Assembly (NCBI GenBank): GCA_002722455.1
Contig: PBMB01000012.1
Coordinates: 62,001 to 126,000 of the forward strand
DNA: 64,000 nucleotides
Reading direction: 5' to 3'
From: Chloroflexota bacterium
GTDB taxonomy: Bacteria > Chloroflexota > Dehalococcoidia > Lucifugimonadales > GCA-2722455
Numbering within the stretch: the stretch's first letter is position 1; every line of letters starts with the position of its first letter. The translations under genes and the position numbers were made by a program. Below the pieces are notes generated by a model that worked only from the letters and a program-made list of their open reading frames with translations, did no database searches and was not told the origin of the DNA. Of the stretch, positions 49,594 to 57,177 are shown piece after piece.

Positions 49594-49884
49594 ATGAGCA
49601 CTGAAACAAGAGACGATATTCTCATTGAAGAAGACAATAAAGGGACTTTTAAAAAGAAGCTAGAAAAATGGATTAAAATCATTTCTACCAGTTTTAACAT
49701 TTTTACATTTGAAGATTTTAAAAATATTTCTGGTGATGTTATTACACGAATCAATGAAAGACCTGTTTATTGTGCTATTCGAGAGTTACCCAATGCCTTA
49801 GATAAGTTTATTGAAAATCGTGACAACGTTGTTAATTATATCGTTGATATTTGTGATGTCAGTCCATTCCAAATGAAACCTTAA
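49594..49884 (+). CDS. small protein of unknown function (96 aa)
   Basis: MSTETRDDILIEEDNKGTFKKKLEKWIKIISTSFNIFTFEDF... is helical and soluble. The SD AAAGGTTAA precedes the ATG, and it lies 44 bases after the upstream stop, probably in the same unit. Confidence 0.65.
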   Translation: MSTETRDDILIEEDNKGTFKKKLEKWIKIISTSFNIFTFEDFKNISGDVITRINERPVYCAIRELPNALDKFIENRDNVVNYIVDICDVSPFQMKP

Positions 49885-49947
49885 AAATGTTGAATCTTTT
49901 TGTGGATTGGTGTATCATTAATCCACACTATTTATGAAGGTATCATT

Positions 49948-50337
49948 ATGACGATTTTAACACAACCCTATGGAAGCAAAGGCTGGCGAGTTGTCTTTGA
50001 ACACGGACACAACGAAAGTTCTGAATTTATCGTTCAAGAAGTTGACGAAAACACTATTGACTGGACTGTTATTTCTCGTATTCCTACAAAGTTTTCTCAA
50101 TACACACAACTAACAGCAGAAGATATGTCTAACGACTTAGAAAACTCTGAAAGTATGGCTTTTCATAATTTTAAAGCATTGGAAAATGAATATGGTTTTA
50201 GCCCTATGAGCACGTTTTCTGGTGTTGCTGATACTGATTTCTTAGATAATGTTTACACTCATTCTTGGCGAAATAAAACAGGTAAGGACGTTCCATTTTA
50301 TAAAGTTATTCTTGGTTTTATTGAAATGCGAAGCTAA
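49948..50337 (+). CDS. protein of unknown function (129 aa)
   Basis: The start is set at 49948 behind GAAGGTA (MTILTQPYGSKGWRVVFEHGHNESSEF). Compact, mixed alpha/beta-looking, ending in a beta strand (FYKVILGFIEMRS). No family recognised. Confidence 0.7.
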   Translation: MTILTQPYGSKGWRVVFEHGHNESSEFIVQEVDENTIDWTVISRIPTKFSQYTQLTAEDMSNDLENSESMAFHNFKALENEYGFSPMSTFSGVADTDFLDNVYTHSWRNKTGKDVPFYKVILGFIEMRS

Positions 50338-50350
50338 TTTACGAACAACA

Positions 50351-50378
50351 AAGAAGAGGTCAGTTGACCTCTTTTTTT
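50351..50378 (+). terminator. terminator
   Basis: AAGAGGTCA/TGACCTCTT stem with T7. Confidence 0.9.
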
Positions 50379-50508
50379 ATCTTTTTAATTTTGAATATTG
50401 TATCCTTCGTCTAGATTGTAAAAATCAAAATCTAAAAGGAAATTTAGCCAATACTTGTTTTTTTTCATTCTTTTTGATACTATTGCTCTTCTGAAGAGAG
50501 GTTTATAT

Positions 50509-51033
50509 ATGAACATACAAACAAGCAAAGATTTAATTGATAATGGTTTTGTTATTCTTGAAAAAGAAAAGCTAGAAGAATACTCTTATGTTAATAGTTG
50601 TGAGAAACAAAAACTCATTGAATATGCAAAACTAAAGATTCGTAATCGACTAATGGATAACTACCTACCTGCTAATGGTCAACATTGGAAGTTAATTAAA
50701 GAAGACGACGACTTATACATATGTTGGGCTAGACCTGATATTCAGACAAAGGAATGGCTAAATGATAATGGATATCTTTGGATTGTAGACAAAACTATTC
50801 AAGATACTCCGAATCCAATTGAAGTTGAATTGGAGAGATATAGAAAAGGGTTATACTCAGATGAGATAATTAAAGACAAGAAACTTGCTCAAGAAATAAT
50901 GCACCACGAAATCCTTTTAAATTCCTCGGACAACGAAAATCATTTTATGTTTGTATACCTGTTAGAAGAAGACATTATCGGATTTGTTAAGAAAACATAT
51001 TTAAAAGTAGGTTTATTCAGAAAAAACCAATAA
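50509..51033 (+). CDS. protein of unknown function (174 aa)
   Basis: The start is set at 50509 (MNIQTSKDLIDNGFVIL) behind AAGAGAGG. Contains GQHWKLIKEDDDLYICWARPDIQTKEWLNDNGYLW, a Trp-rich patch, and a helical C-half. No family recognised. Confidence 0.7.
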   Translation: MNIQTSKDLIDNGFVILEKEKLEEYSYVNSCEKQKLIEYAKLKIRNRLMDNYLPANGQHWKLIKEDDDLYICWARPDIQTKEWLNDNGYLWIVDKTIQDTPNPIEVELERYRKGLYSDEIIKDKKLAQEIMHHEILLNSSDNENHFMFVYLLEEDIIGFVKKTYLKVGLFRKNQ

Positions 51034-51037
51034 CAAG

Positions 51038-51070
51038 AAAAGGCTTAGATCCTTCTAAGCCTTTTTCTTT
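51038..51070 (+). terminator. terminator
   Basis: AAAGGCTTAGA/TCTAAGCCTTT stem with a T-rich tail. Confidence 0.9.
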
Positions 51071-51250
51071 AAATGTATCTGGATTTTCGCTTTAAATATT
51101 TCTTATCTCGTTTCTTTTCAAGATAAGAGTTAACGCCTAATGTAATTATCAAATTTTTTAACATAAGTTGTAACCTTTTATAGATTTAATGATATTATAT
51201 TATAGTGTATTTATGCTCAATATTTAATAAAAAAATATTTTAAAAAAGTA
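51071..51250. other. AT-rich spacer upstream of the ligase leader
   Basis: About 180 bases after a terminator. A possible short minus-strand frame exists (near 51100-51165) but I see nothing supported. Confidence 0.4.
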
Positions 51251-51279
51251 TTGACGTTAGAACAAATATTGCATATACT
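51251..51279 (+). promoter_or_regulatory. sigma-70 promoter of the third ligase gene
   Basis: TTGACG and TATACT separated by 17 bases. The start site near 51286 gives a ~150-nt leader. Confidence 0.8.
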
Positions 51280-51285
51280 TATTTC

Positions 51286-51437
51286 AACTCTTCGAGAGAA
51301 GACTAGCTTTAGTGTCCACAATGACACATTATTAAAGCGAAGATTTTATACAGATTCATAAGTCTGTGTATTATCCAACGGTGGGGCTACCTGGATTCGA
51401 AAACATTTAACCCATAAAAATCGTTGGAGAATCAAAT
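51286..51437 (+). promoter_or_regulatory. multi-hairpin leader masking the ligase SD
   Basis: Four hairpins in a row: CUCU-UCG-AGAG; GCUUUA/UAAAGC enclosing GUGUC/GACAC; AUACAGA/UCUGUGU; and CCAACG/CGUUGG enclosing GUGGG/CCCAU. The last stem's 3' strand runs straight into the SD (CGUUGGAG), five to eight bases before the ATG at 51439. Folding should limit ribosome access, so a riboswitch, thermometer or protein-bound autoregulatory leader is plausible. Confidence 0.65.
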
Positions 51438-51438
51438 T

Positions 51439-52095
51439 ATGAAAAAAATCAGCACTGTATTTATTATTAACCGTGAAACTAACCTTGCAACTGCAGACGT
51501 ATTGAAAGGCAATGAATGGGTAGTAAATGGTGAAGGCTTGGCTACTGTGAAGTTTGATGGTAGTTCTTGTTTAATTAAGGACGGAGTTTTATTTCGTCGT
51601 TGGAACAGAAAGCTAACTAAAAAAGCAATGAAAAGTAAAAGTTTCGCTGCTCGTAAAGGTTTAGAATTCATTCCTGACGAAAGTATGTTTAGACCCGTTC
51701 CAGAAGGTGCAATAAAATGTAATGAAACTTTTGACGCAAAAACTCTACACTGGCCACATTGGGTTCCTGTAGGTGAAGATCCAGCAGATCTTTTACACGT
51801 TGAAGCTTTTGAAGCACTAAAAGCAGAAGGTAAAGTAGAAGACGGGACTTTTGAGATTTGTGGACCGAAAATTCGTTGCAACCCACACAACTTCGATAGC
51901 CACGTATTGCTTAAGCATGGTGACGTTGTTGTTGAAGTGGAAGATCGCAGCCTTGAAGGTATTCGTGCTTTCTTAGAAGGCTTTGACGGTGAAGGTCTTG
52001 TATTCCACCATCCTGATGGTCGCATGGCAAAGGTCCGATGCAAGGACCTTAACATTGCTTGGAATGAAGAAGCTGACCCACGAGATAAGCGATAA
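51439..52095 (+). CDS. RNA ligase-family nucleotidyltransferase (third ligase)
   Basis: 218 residues from the ATG at 51439. The TTG of the ORF track lies in the SD. Motif I VKFDGSS (Lys38), motif III TFEICGPKI (Glu139), motif IV DGEGLVFHH (Glu185), motif V MAKVRCKDL (Lys198, Lys202). It lacks an additional C-terminal domain. Its codon use is less AT-biased than the neighbours. Reaction: ATP-dependent RNA end joining or adenylation; substrate unknown. Confidence 0.85.
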   Translation: MKKISTVFIINRETNLATADVLKGNEWVVNGEGLATVKFDGSSCLIKDGVLFRRWNRKLTKKAMKSKSFAARKGLEFIPDESMFRPVPEGAIKCNETFDAKTLHWPHWVPVGEDPADLLHVEAFEALKAEGKVEDGTFEICGPKIRCNPHNFDSHVLLKHGDVVVEVEDRSLEGIRAFLEGFDGEGLVFHHPDGRMAKVRCKDLNIAWNEEADPRDKR

Positions 52096-52116
52096 CAAAC
52101 AACCTTGGCAAGCAAT

Positions 52117-52146
52117 AAAAAAGGCACTCTAAAGAGTGCCTTTTTT
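52117..52146 (+). terminator. terminator
   Basis: AAGGCACTCT/AGAGTGCCTT stem with T6. Confidence 0.9.
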
Positions 52147-52166
52147 GTTTTATTTTAAATTATTTA

Positions 52167-52532
52167 TTATTTTTGTTCCAAGTGTTTTTGATAAAAATAG
52201 CTTATCAGAAACGAATAAAATCCTCTAAGACCTTTTACTGGCAAATCTGTATTTATCTGTGTTACCTCATATTCATACTTATGATACGGCTCAGAAGGAT
52301 GGTCAATCATAAATGCATGAGTATCATTCAACTCTTCATACATATCTTCTAATGTTTTTTCATCTTCAATGATTGACATCCATTCAATCTTCACTTTATC
52401 ATTTGGTTCAATAAATTCTGCTAAACTTGGTAATGTCCAAGCATATGCTGAATAATTAAAATAAGCTTCTGTGTCATATATTTCTTCATTAACTTTAATT
52501 AGAACACTTATTGAGTGTGTCTCAGCCGTATC
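52167..52532 (-). pseudogene. 5'-truncated gene, protein-like but startless
   Basis: The frame stays open well upstream of the 75-aa ORF in the track. It reads ETHSISVLIKVNEEIYDTEAYFNYSAYAWTLPSLAEFIEPNDKVKIEWMSIIED, with no ATG or TTG, until a TAA in an A-run at 52533. The composition is clearly coding over 121 codons. The 5' end has probably been lost or frameshifted at the poly-A. Translation from the internal GTG is possible. Confidence 0.6.
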
Positions 52533-52601
52533 TTATTTTTTTTGCTAAAAAATGACTTTATGTTTTAGATTGTATAAAATATTTTTGTCTAAGACTAAGA
52601 G

Positions 52602-52783
52602 AAAAAAGATATATACAACACAAATGAACCACTTAAATCTTTAAAAAACTTAAATGAAGAAAAAGAAACACTTCAAACCAATATAAAAGAAATGTTTATA
52701 TAGCAAAATTCATTAGACGAGTTGATTAAAAAAGTGCAAAAATTTAATTTAAAGATATCTTCTTTGAAAACGTGTATGTTTTT
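52602..52783 (+). pseudogene. decayed coiled-coil gene fragment
   Basis: The frame reads IYNTNEPLKSLKNLNEEKETLQTNIKEMFI, a stop, then QNSLDELIKKVQKFNLKISSLKT. Heptad-like composition continues across the stop. No start codon or SD. Probably the remains of a coiled-coil protein gene. Confidence 0.5.
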
Positions 52784-52828
52784 AAATTTTTTTAATTTAA
52801 TTATATCGAAATAGTTTTCAAATAAAAC

Positions 52829-52856
52829 AAAAACCGCCCAATTGGACGGTTTTTTG
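52829..52856 (+). terminator. terminator after the decayed region
   Basis: AAAACCG/CGGTTTT stem with inner CCAATTGG and T6. Confidence 0.75.
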
Positions 52857-52902
52857 TTAGCCAAAAATGGCTAATTTTCTCGGATTCGTTGTTTTTGGCT
52901 AT

Positions 52903-53193
52903 TTAAGTATTATCCACTATATTTTCATTTGTCTCAGCACAATATACTGATACATTAGAAGTGAAACCGTAGGCTCGATGAATCAACTTAATTGCTTCTT
53001 CACCTGTTTTTGCTTGAATAATACCAGCACTAGGATTACAGAAAGGGCGTTTAAAAGCCCAAGATTTCATTTGAGCAGTTTCTTCAAGTTTAGCAATCTT
53101 TTTCAATAAATTGTCTACACAGGAGTGATGACCATCTGTGCCTTGCTTCCATTTATAACCGCAAGTGCAACATTCGCACATTTCTTTTGACAT
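52903..53193 (-). CDS. small Cys-rich protein (96 aa)
   Basis: MSKEMCECCTCGYKWKQGTDGHHSC has five Cys and two His in the first 25 residues, consistent with one zinc site of phage type. The rest includes GIIQAKTGEEAIKLIHRAYG. It begins ten bases after the upstream minus gene and shares its transcript. Confidence 0.7.
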   Translation of the reverse strand: MSKEMCECCTCGYKWKQGTDGHHSCVDNLLKKIAKLEETAQMKSWAFKRPFCNPSAGIIQAKTGEEAIKLIHRAYGFTSNVSVYCAETNENIVDNT

Positions 53194-53203
53194 AGTATAT
53201 ACC

Positions 53204-53656
53204 TTATTTGTTTTCTAATAAATTTGATTCGTGTTGCATTGAACCTGAGTTGCTTATTTTTAGGTTTAACGCTTCAGGACCTATTTCTGCTAGTGCAAGA
53301 ACTACCATTTCAATATCAATTGAATAAGCTCGATTTGGCTCTAATACAAAGAAGTTTGGAACTTGATCTCTATCTTCAAATTGTTGTTTAATAATTGCCA
53401 TACCCGAAGTCATATATTTTGATACTTCTGTTAAAAAATTTAAGTCTAACTCACCTTTATAAATACGTGAAAATTTTGAATAATCACGATCTTCTTGGAA
53501 AAAGAAAAGAAGTGTTTTATCGTAATCGACATCAATCAATAAATTACCGTCAATCTTGTAAGGATAATCATCTTCAGTAAATTTTTCTCGCAATGCGTTA
53601 AGGTCAATTTCTATATTTTCTGATTTCATAACCGTAACATCATTCGACCAACCCAT
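53204..53656 (-). CDS. protein of unknown function (150 aa)
   Basis: MGWSNDVTVMKSENIEIDLNALREKFTEDDYPYKIDGNLLIDVDYDKT looks beta-sandwich-like. The SD GAGGATTT precedes the ATG. First gene of a two-gene unit with the Cys-rich gene. No family recognised. Confidence 0.7.
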   Translation of the reverse strand: MGWSNDVTVMKSENIEIDLNALREKFTEDDYPYKIDGNLLIDVDYDKTLLFFFQEDRDYSKFSRIYKGELDLNFLTEVSKYMTSGMAIIKQQFEDRDQVPNFFVLEPNRAYSIDIEMVVLALAEIGPEALNLKISNSGSMQHESNLLENK

Positions 53657-53805
53657 TTTAAATCCTCTTTCTATATAACTAATGTCCTATTTTATCAAAT
53701 TAAAGAAGGAAAAGCAACACAGAAATATCTTAATCTTTTTATTGTTTTTTGACTCTATGTATAGTATGATACCCTTATGTTTTTTGAAACAATAAGGCTA
53801 GAAAA

Positions 53806-54432
53806 ATGTCCGACACTATGTATTTACTTGACTCTTTAAGAGTTGCCGAATCTTCTGAAAATAAGATTTATGAAATCCAAGATAAACTATCAAAGACCAT
53901 TGAAGATTCCAAAGAATCTATTCTTCGTCTTCAAGAATCTGTCACTGAAAAGACAAATATTATTCATCAAGTTGAAAATATTGAAGATGAAATTTCAAGT
54001 GGTAATGAATTTTTGAAAGCACATCTTATTGTATTAATTGTTGCTGCTGTATTTTTCTTCTTCTTTTTAAAAGGAGAAGGTATATTAAATGTCAGCACTT
54101 ATCTTCAATCTCTATCTGTTTTTGTTTTCTCTACTATTGTGCATTTTTCCATTGAATATAAAGGCAGCTTTAATGAATTAAAAAAAGCATCTAAAGATGC
54201 TTTATCTTCACGTTCTTATTTTAAAAGAACTAAAAATGTTAAGCAAACTGCAAACAATAGTATTAATGAATACGAAACTTACATTTCTCGTTATCAAGAT
54301 ATTTTAAATAAAGCAGAATCCGAAATTTACGAATTAGACGATTCTTTGTTTGAGATTCAAAGAGAAAAGACTAATCTAGTTGACGAATTATTCAGTAATA
54401 GTGAATGTATAGCCAGATTAAAACCAGAGTAA
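53806..54432 (+). CDS. membrane protein with flanking coiled coils (208 aa)
   Basis: A coiled coil (residues ~15-60), two close membrane helices (AHLIVLIVAAVFFFFFL and LQSLSVFVFSTIVHFSI), then another coiled coil (~120-200). The symmetric layout resembles small scaffold or tethering proteins. The SD AAGGCTAG precedes the ATG. Function unknown. Confidence 0.75.
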   Translation: MSDTMYLLDSLRVAESSENKIYEIQDKLSKTIEDSKESILRLQESVTEKTNIIHQVENIEDEISSGNEFLKAHLIVLIVAAVFFFFFLKGEGILNVSTYLQSLSVFVFSTIVHFSIEYKGSFNELKKASKDALSSRSYFKRTKNVKQTANNSINEYETYISRYQDILNKAESEIYELDDSLFEIQREKTNLVDELFSNSECIARLKPE

Positions 54433-54499
54433 TAACTCGATTATAGTTGAAAAAAAGAGCACTGCGTTGTGTTCTTTTGTTTACTTAACTGCTTAGTTT

Positions 54500-54508
54500 T
54501 GCTATAAT
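54500..54508 (+). promoter_or_regulatory. extended -10 promoter for 54541 gene
   Basis: TGCTATAAT, 33 bases before the ATG. Confidence 0.75.
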
Positions 54509-54540
54509 TTAACCACATTAAAAAGAGTATAGGTAATCAA

Positions 54541-55128
54541 ATGTCTAATTGTCAAAACAACTGCAATAATTGTTATTATCGTGGAAATGCCATTGGTTCT
54601 GGTCATCACGCAACTTGTAATTATCCAGATATGGATGAAAAAACAAAAATTGATATTTCTTTGTTATCAATGGCAAGTTTTACAAGTTTTAACGAAACTT
54701 TAAAAAGCCAATTTGGATTTACCACGAGCAATCATGCTGTTGTTAGTGGTTGGTTTTCTTTTCCATTAGATTTTGATCCTGTTTGGATTGAAGGTGAATG
54801 TAAGAACCATTCAAATATTAGAACACCAGAATTTATTTTAATGATGCAAAAGTGGAGACGTGTAAGCACTTTTGTTGCTACGATTACTGCATTGGTTGAG
54901 ACTACTGAGGTAGAAATGAATGAAAGCTTTCAAGAAGTCTTAGACGCATTTGATAATTTAAAAAACAATGATATGCCAGAGGACATGAGTGTTCTTAGTC
55001 CAGAAGAAAAACAAAATGCATATTTAGGTTTTATTAAAAGACTTGATGAAATTGAAAGCATTTTTATGAACAATGGTGCAATAGACAAAATGAAAGAGCA
55101 TAAATTCTCAGCTCCTTTATTTCAATAA
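54541..55128 (+). CDS. protein with N-terminal Cys/His cluster (195 aa)
   Basis: MSNCQNNCNNCYYRGNAIGSGHHATCNYP holds CxxxCxxC, two His and another Cys, probably a zinc or Fe-S site. A single hydrophobic patch near 110 and a helical C-terminus follow. No recognised family. Confidence 0.7.
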   Translation: MSNCQNNCNNCYYRGNAIGSGHHATCNYPDMDEKTKIDISLLSMASFTSFNETLKSQFGFTTSNHAVVSGWFSFPLDFDPVWIEGECKNHSNIRTPEFILMMQKWRRVSTFVATITALVETTEVEMNESFQEVLDAFDNLKNNDMPEDMSVLSPEEKQNAYLGFIKRLDEIESIFMNNGAIDKMKEHKFSAPLFQ

Positions 55129-55134
55129 TAATAC

Positions 55135-55166
55135 AAAAAAAGACACTCTCACAGAGTGTCTTTTTT
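55135..55166. terminator. bidirectional terminator
   Basis: AAAGACACTCT/AGAGTGTCTTT stem between convergent genes. Confidence 0.9.
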
Positions 55167-55168
55167 CT

Positions 55169-55525
55169 TTATCTCATTGTTCTACGTCTTGTCGATTTTT
55201 TCTTTTGTTTAACAGTCGGTTTTTCATCTACAAAATCTTCATAAACTTCATCTAATTTTGCCAATTGTTCTTCATCTGCGTGTTCAATTGTTTGTTTAAC
55301 ACCGTCCACAATTGTAAATATTTCTTCACCACTGAAATCAGATAATACTGAATATGCTTTTTGTCTCGCCCCTAAATCTTCATGAACTTCAATAAATGTC
55401 ATGTTTGCGAATCCATATTCTGTTGATTGACCATCTGACCAATCCATTACAAGCAAATCTTCCTTATTTGTTCTGAAATAGTTAACTATTTCATTTAATT
55501 TATCTTCATGTGATACTTCTGACAT
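55169..55525 (-). CDS. protein of unknown function with a basic tail (118 aa)
   Basis: The start is set at 55525 behind AAGGAGAA (MSEVSHEDKLNEIVNYFRTNKEDLLVMDW). Ends in KQKKKSTRRRTMR, a nucleic-acid-binding type tail. An extended -10 (TGATATAAT) lies on the minus strand at 55554-55562. Confidence 0.75.
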   Translation of the reverse strand: MSEVSHEDKLNEIVNYFRTNKEDLLVMDWSDGQSTEYGFANMTFIEVHEDLGARQKAYSVLSDFSGEEIFTIVDGVKQTIEHADEEQLAKLDEVYEDFVDEKPTVKQKKKSTRRRTMR

Positions 55526-55553
55526 TTTATTCTCCTTATTTTGCCTTTCTTTA

Positions 55554-55562
55554 ATTATATCA
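55554..55562 (-). promoter_or_regulatory. extended -10 promoter for 55169 gene
   Basis: TGATATAAT on the minus strand, 29 bases before the start codon. Confidence 0.75.
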
Positions 55563-55676
55563 TTCATTTATATTTTTAAAATAGTTGTTTTTATTTTTTG
55601 TTTAAAAAATAATTAATTGTAATGCAATCTTTATTTTGTTAATATACTTAGACATTCAAAAAAGAGATTATCATTT

Positions 55677-55934
55677 ATGCAAGAGCAACTAGAGCAAGAC
55701 GTTAACCGTATCTTAAAAGACAAACATAACATTACTCACCGTGTAAAAGTGTCTAATGTAACGACAGTAGGCGCACACAGACGTTGTTCTGTTGAAGTCG
55801 GTGAAGGTTGGGTATTTGACGGTATTATTTATGAAGAACTTGACGGGCATGGACAATTTGAATACAAACCTGAACATGTTGCTGAACTCATGGTTGATAA
55901 AATTAAACGTTATTTTAAATACGGAAAAAAATAG
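55677..55934 (+). CDS. small protein of unknown function (85 aa)
   Basis: MQEQLEQDVNRILKDKHNITHRVKVSNVTTVGAHRRCSVEVGEGWVFDG resembles a small alpha/beta domain. The SD is weak. First gene of a three-gene unit with 55942 and 56313 (gaps of 7 and 2 bases). Confidence 0.7.
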   Translation: MQEQLEQDVNRILKDKHNITHRVKVSNVTTVGAHRRCSVEVGEGWVFDGIIYEELDGHGQFEYKPEHVAELMVDKIKRYFKYGKK

Positions 55935-55941
55935 TGGTTTT

Positions 55942-56310
55942 ATGAATAAAGAAAAATCGATTTTTGAAAACACTAAAACCAAAAATATTACTTCATTTGA
56001 AGAATGGTATGTTTGGTATAGCCAAAATACTGAAAATATTGAAAAATACGGTCAGACTCAATGCTTATTAAGTTCTAATGCAAATGTTTTTAAAGATATT
56101 TATGGCGAACAAGATTTCTGCACGTATGATTCTGCTAACCGACGACTTTGGGCTTGGAAGCAAGAACTTCCCTCTGGTTTTATTTGGTTAATCAGTGACA
56201 ACAAAGAACGTGGAACAAGCTACGAAGTTTCAGAAGGTGTTGAATGGTTCGACATTCAAAATTTTATTGAAGACTTAAAAGAAGTGTTATTTAAGAAAAA
56301 ACAAGGTTAA
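55942..56310 (+). CDS. protein of unknown function (122 aa)
   Basis: The start is set at 55942 (MNKEKSIFENTKTKNITSFEEWYVWYSQN). Trp/Tyr-rich N-half and an acidic helical C-terminus. Seven bases after the previous stop. No family recognised. Confidence 0.7.
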   Translation: MNKEKSIFENTKTKNITSFEEWYVWYSQNTENIEKYGQTQCLLSSNANVFKDIYGEQDFCTYDSANRRLWAWKQELPSGFIWLISDNKERGTSYEVSEGVEWFDIQNFIEDLKEVLFKKKQG

Positions 56311-56312
56311 AC

Positions 56313-56978
56313 ATGGTTAAATTAAAAACAAAAGACATTATTGCTAAAATTGATGAGTTCTTTGAATCTGAATTTTTACCCGAAGAAAAATCAGATTGGA
56401 AAAGAGCTATGAAAAAAACAGCTACTTTTGACAATATCTCACAGCGAACACTTTTAGAATGCGGAAGAACAACAGATAAAATCATTACGCTTAATGGTAA
56501 ATACAATTGGCGTGTTTACCGAGATAAAAAAGAAGAACAAGAAAACGTTTTTGTTATTGACGACGGTGAAGAAGTGTTATTGCTTTCTATTGGCAACCCA
56601 CTTATCCCAATTAATAAAATTAAATTTGGTATTAATTTAAAAACGCCTTGTTTCAGTGACGATGTAAGTGTTGGTTTTGTTTTCTGGGTTAACGAAGAAG
56701 ATTATCCTGACGAATCTCGTATTTCTGGTGATAGTATTGGTCACAATGCAATTATTGGACTTGAAGACGAAATGTTTAAATTGGGTTATTCTGTTGATTA
56801 TGAAGCCGAAGGGGAAGGTGTTTTCTATAAATTCAAAGAAGGTTCAACATTTGAAGAAACTAAAGATCCTGACAATAGAATCTCTTTTACCGATTTTGAA
56901 GTTATTAAAGATATCTTAATCAATCGTTTTGGCATGACTCACGACCCTGAGTTAGATGAATATATTCATGTTAATTAA
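56313..56978 (+). CDS. protein of unknown function (221 aa)
   Basis: Starts two bases after the preceding stop. The sequence contains CGRTTDKIITLNGKYNWRVYRDKKE and FGMTHDPELDEYIHVN. Mixed alpha/beta composition, no visible active-site signature. Confidence 0.75.
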   Translation: MVKLKTKDIIAKIDEFFESEFLPEEKSDWKRAMKKTATFDNISQRTLLECGRTTDKIITLNGKYNWRVYRDKKEEQENVFVIDDGEEVLLLSIGNPLIPINKIKFGINLKTPCFSDDVSVGFVFWVNEEDYPDESRISGDSIGHNAIIGLEDEMFKLGYSVDYEAEGEGVFYKFKEGSTFEETKDPDNRISFTDFEVIKDILINRFGMTHDPELDEYIHVN

Positions 56979-57043
56979 TAAATATTGAGCATAATATTTG
57001 TTTGAATTTTTCTAAAATAATTAGTGACAAAAAGCCAATAAGT

Positions 57044-57052
57044 TGATATAAT
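57044..57052 (+). promoter_or_regulatory. extended -10 promoter upstream of the minigene
   Basis: TGATATAAT. The transcript would carry the three-codon ORF at 57090 before the 57178 gene. Confidence 0.75.
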
Positions 57053-57089
57053 TCTTTACATTGATTAACCGACTACAAAGGTATTTATT

Positions 57090-57098
57090 ATGCGTTAG
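57090..57098 (+). other. candidate minigene ATG-CGT-TAG
   Basis: A start codon behind AAAGGT with good spacing is followed by one sense codon and a stop. Such two-codon ORFs (for example lambda bar) can trap peptidyl-tRNA and modulate downstream translation. It may also be chance. Confidence 0.4.
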
Positions 57099-57177
57099 AT
57101 TATTAAACCACCATAATTCTCAGTTAAATCTTAATCAAAATTTTTTATTATCATTTAACTTAAAAGAGAGAATTATT

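Noticed and set aside
51381-51437. tmRNA or tRNA (GGGGCTACCTGGATTCGA resembles the tmRNA 5' end)
   Set aside because: There is no matching 3' half with an acceptor stem and T-arm, no tag frame, and the segment folds instead as the SD-masking stem of the ligase leader.
51432-52127. 231-residue minus-strand ORF
   Set aside because: It is the exact antisense of the third RNA ligase gene, Ser/Leu-rich as expected of a shadow, with no SD or promoter. The + strand ligase carries all nucleotidyltransferase motifs.
52673-52864. 63-residue minus-strand ORF
   Set aside because: It covers a decayed + strand coiled-coil fragment and a terminator hairpin. No SD.
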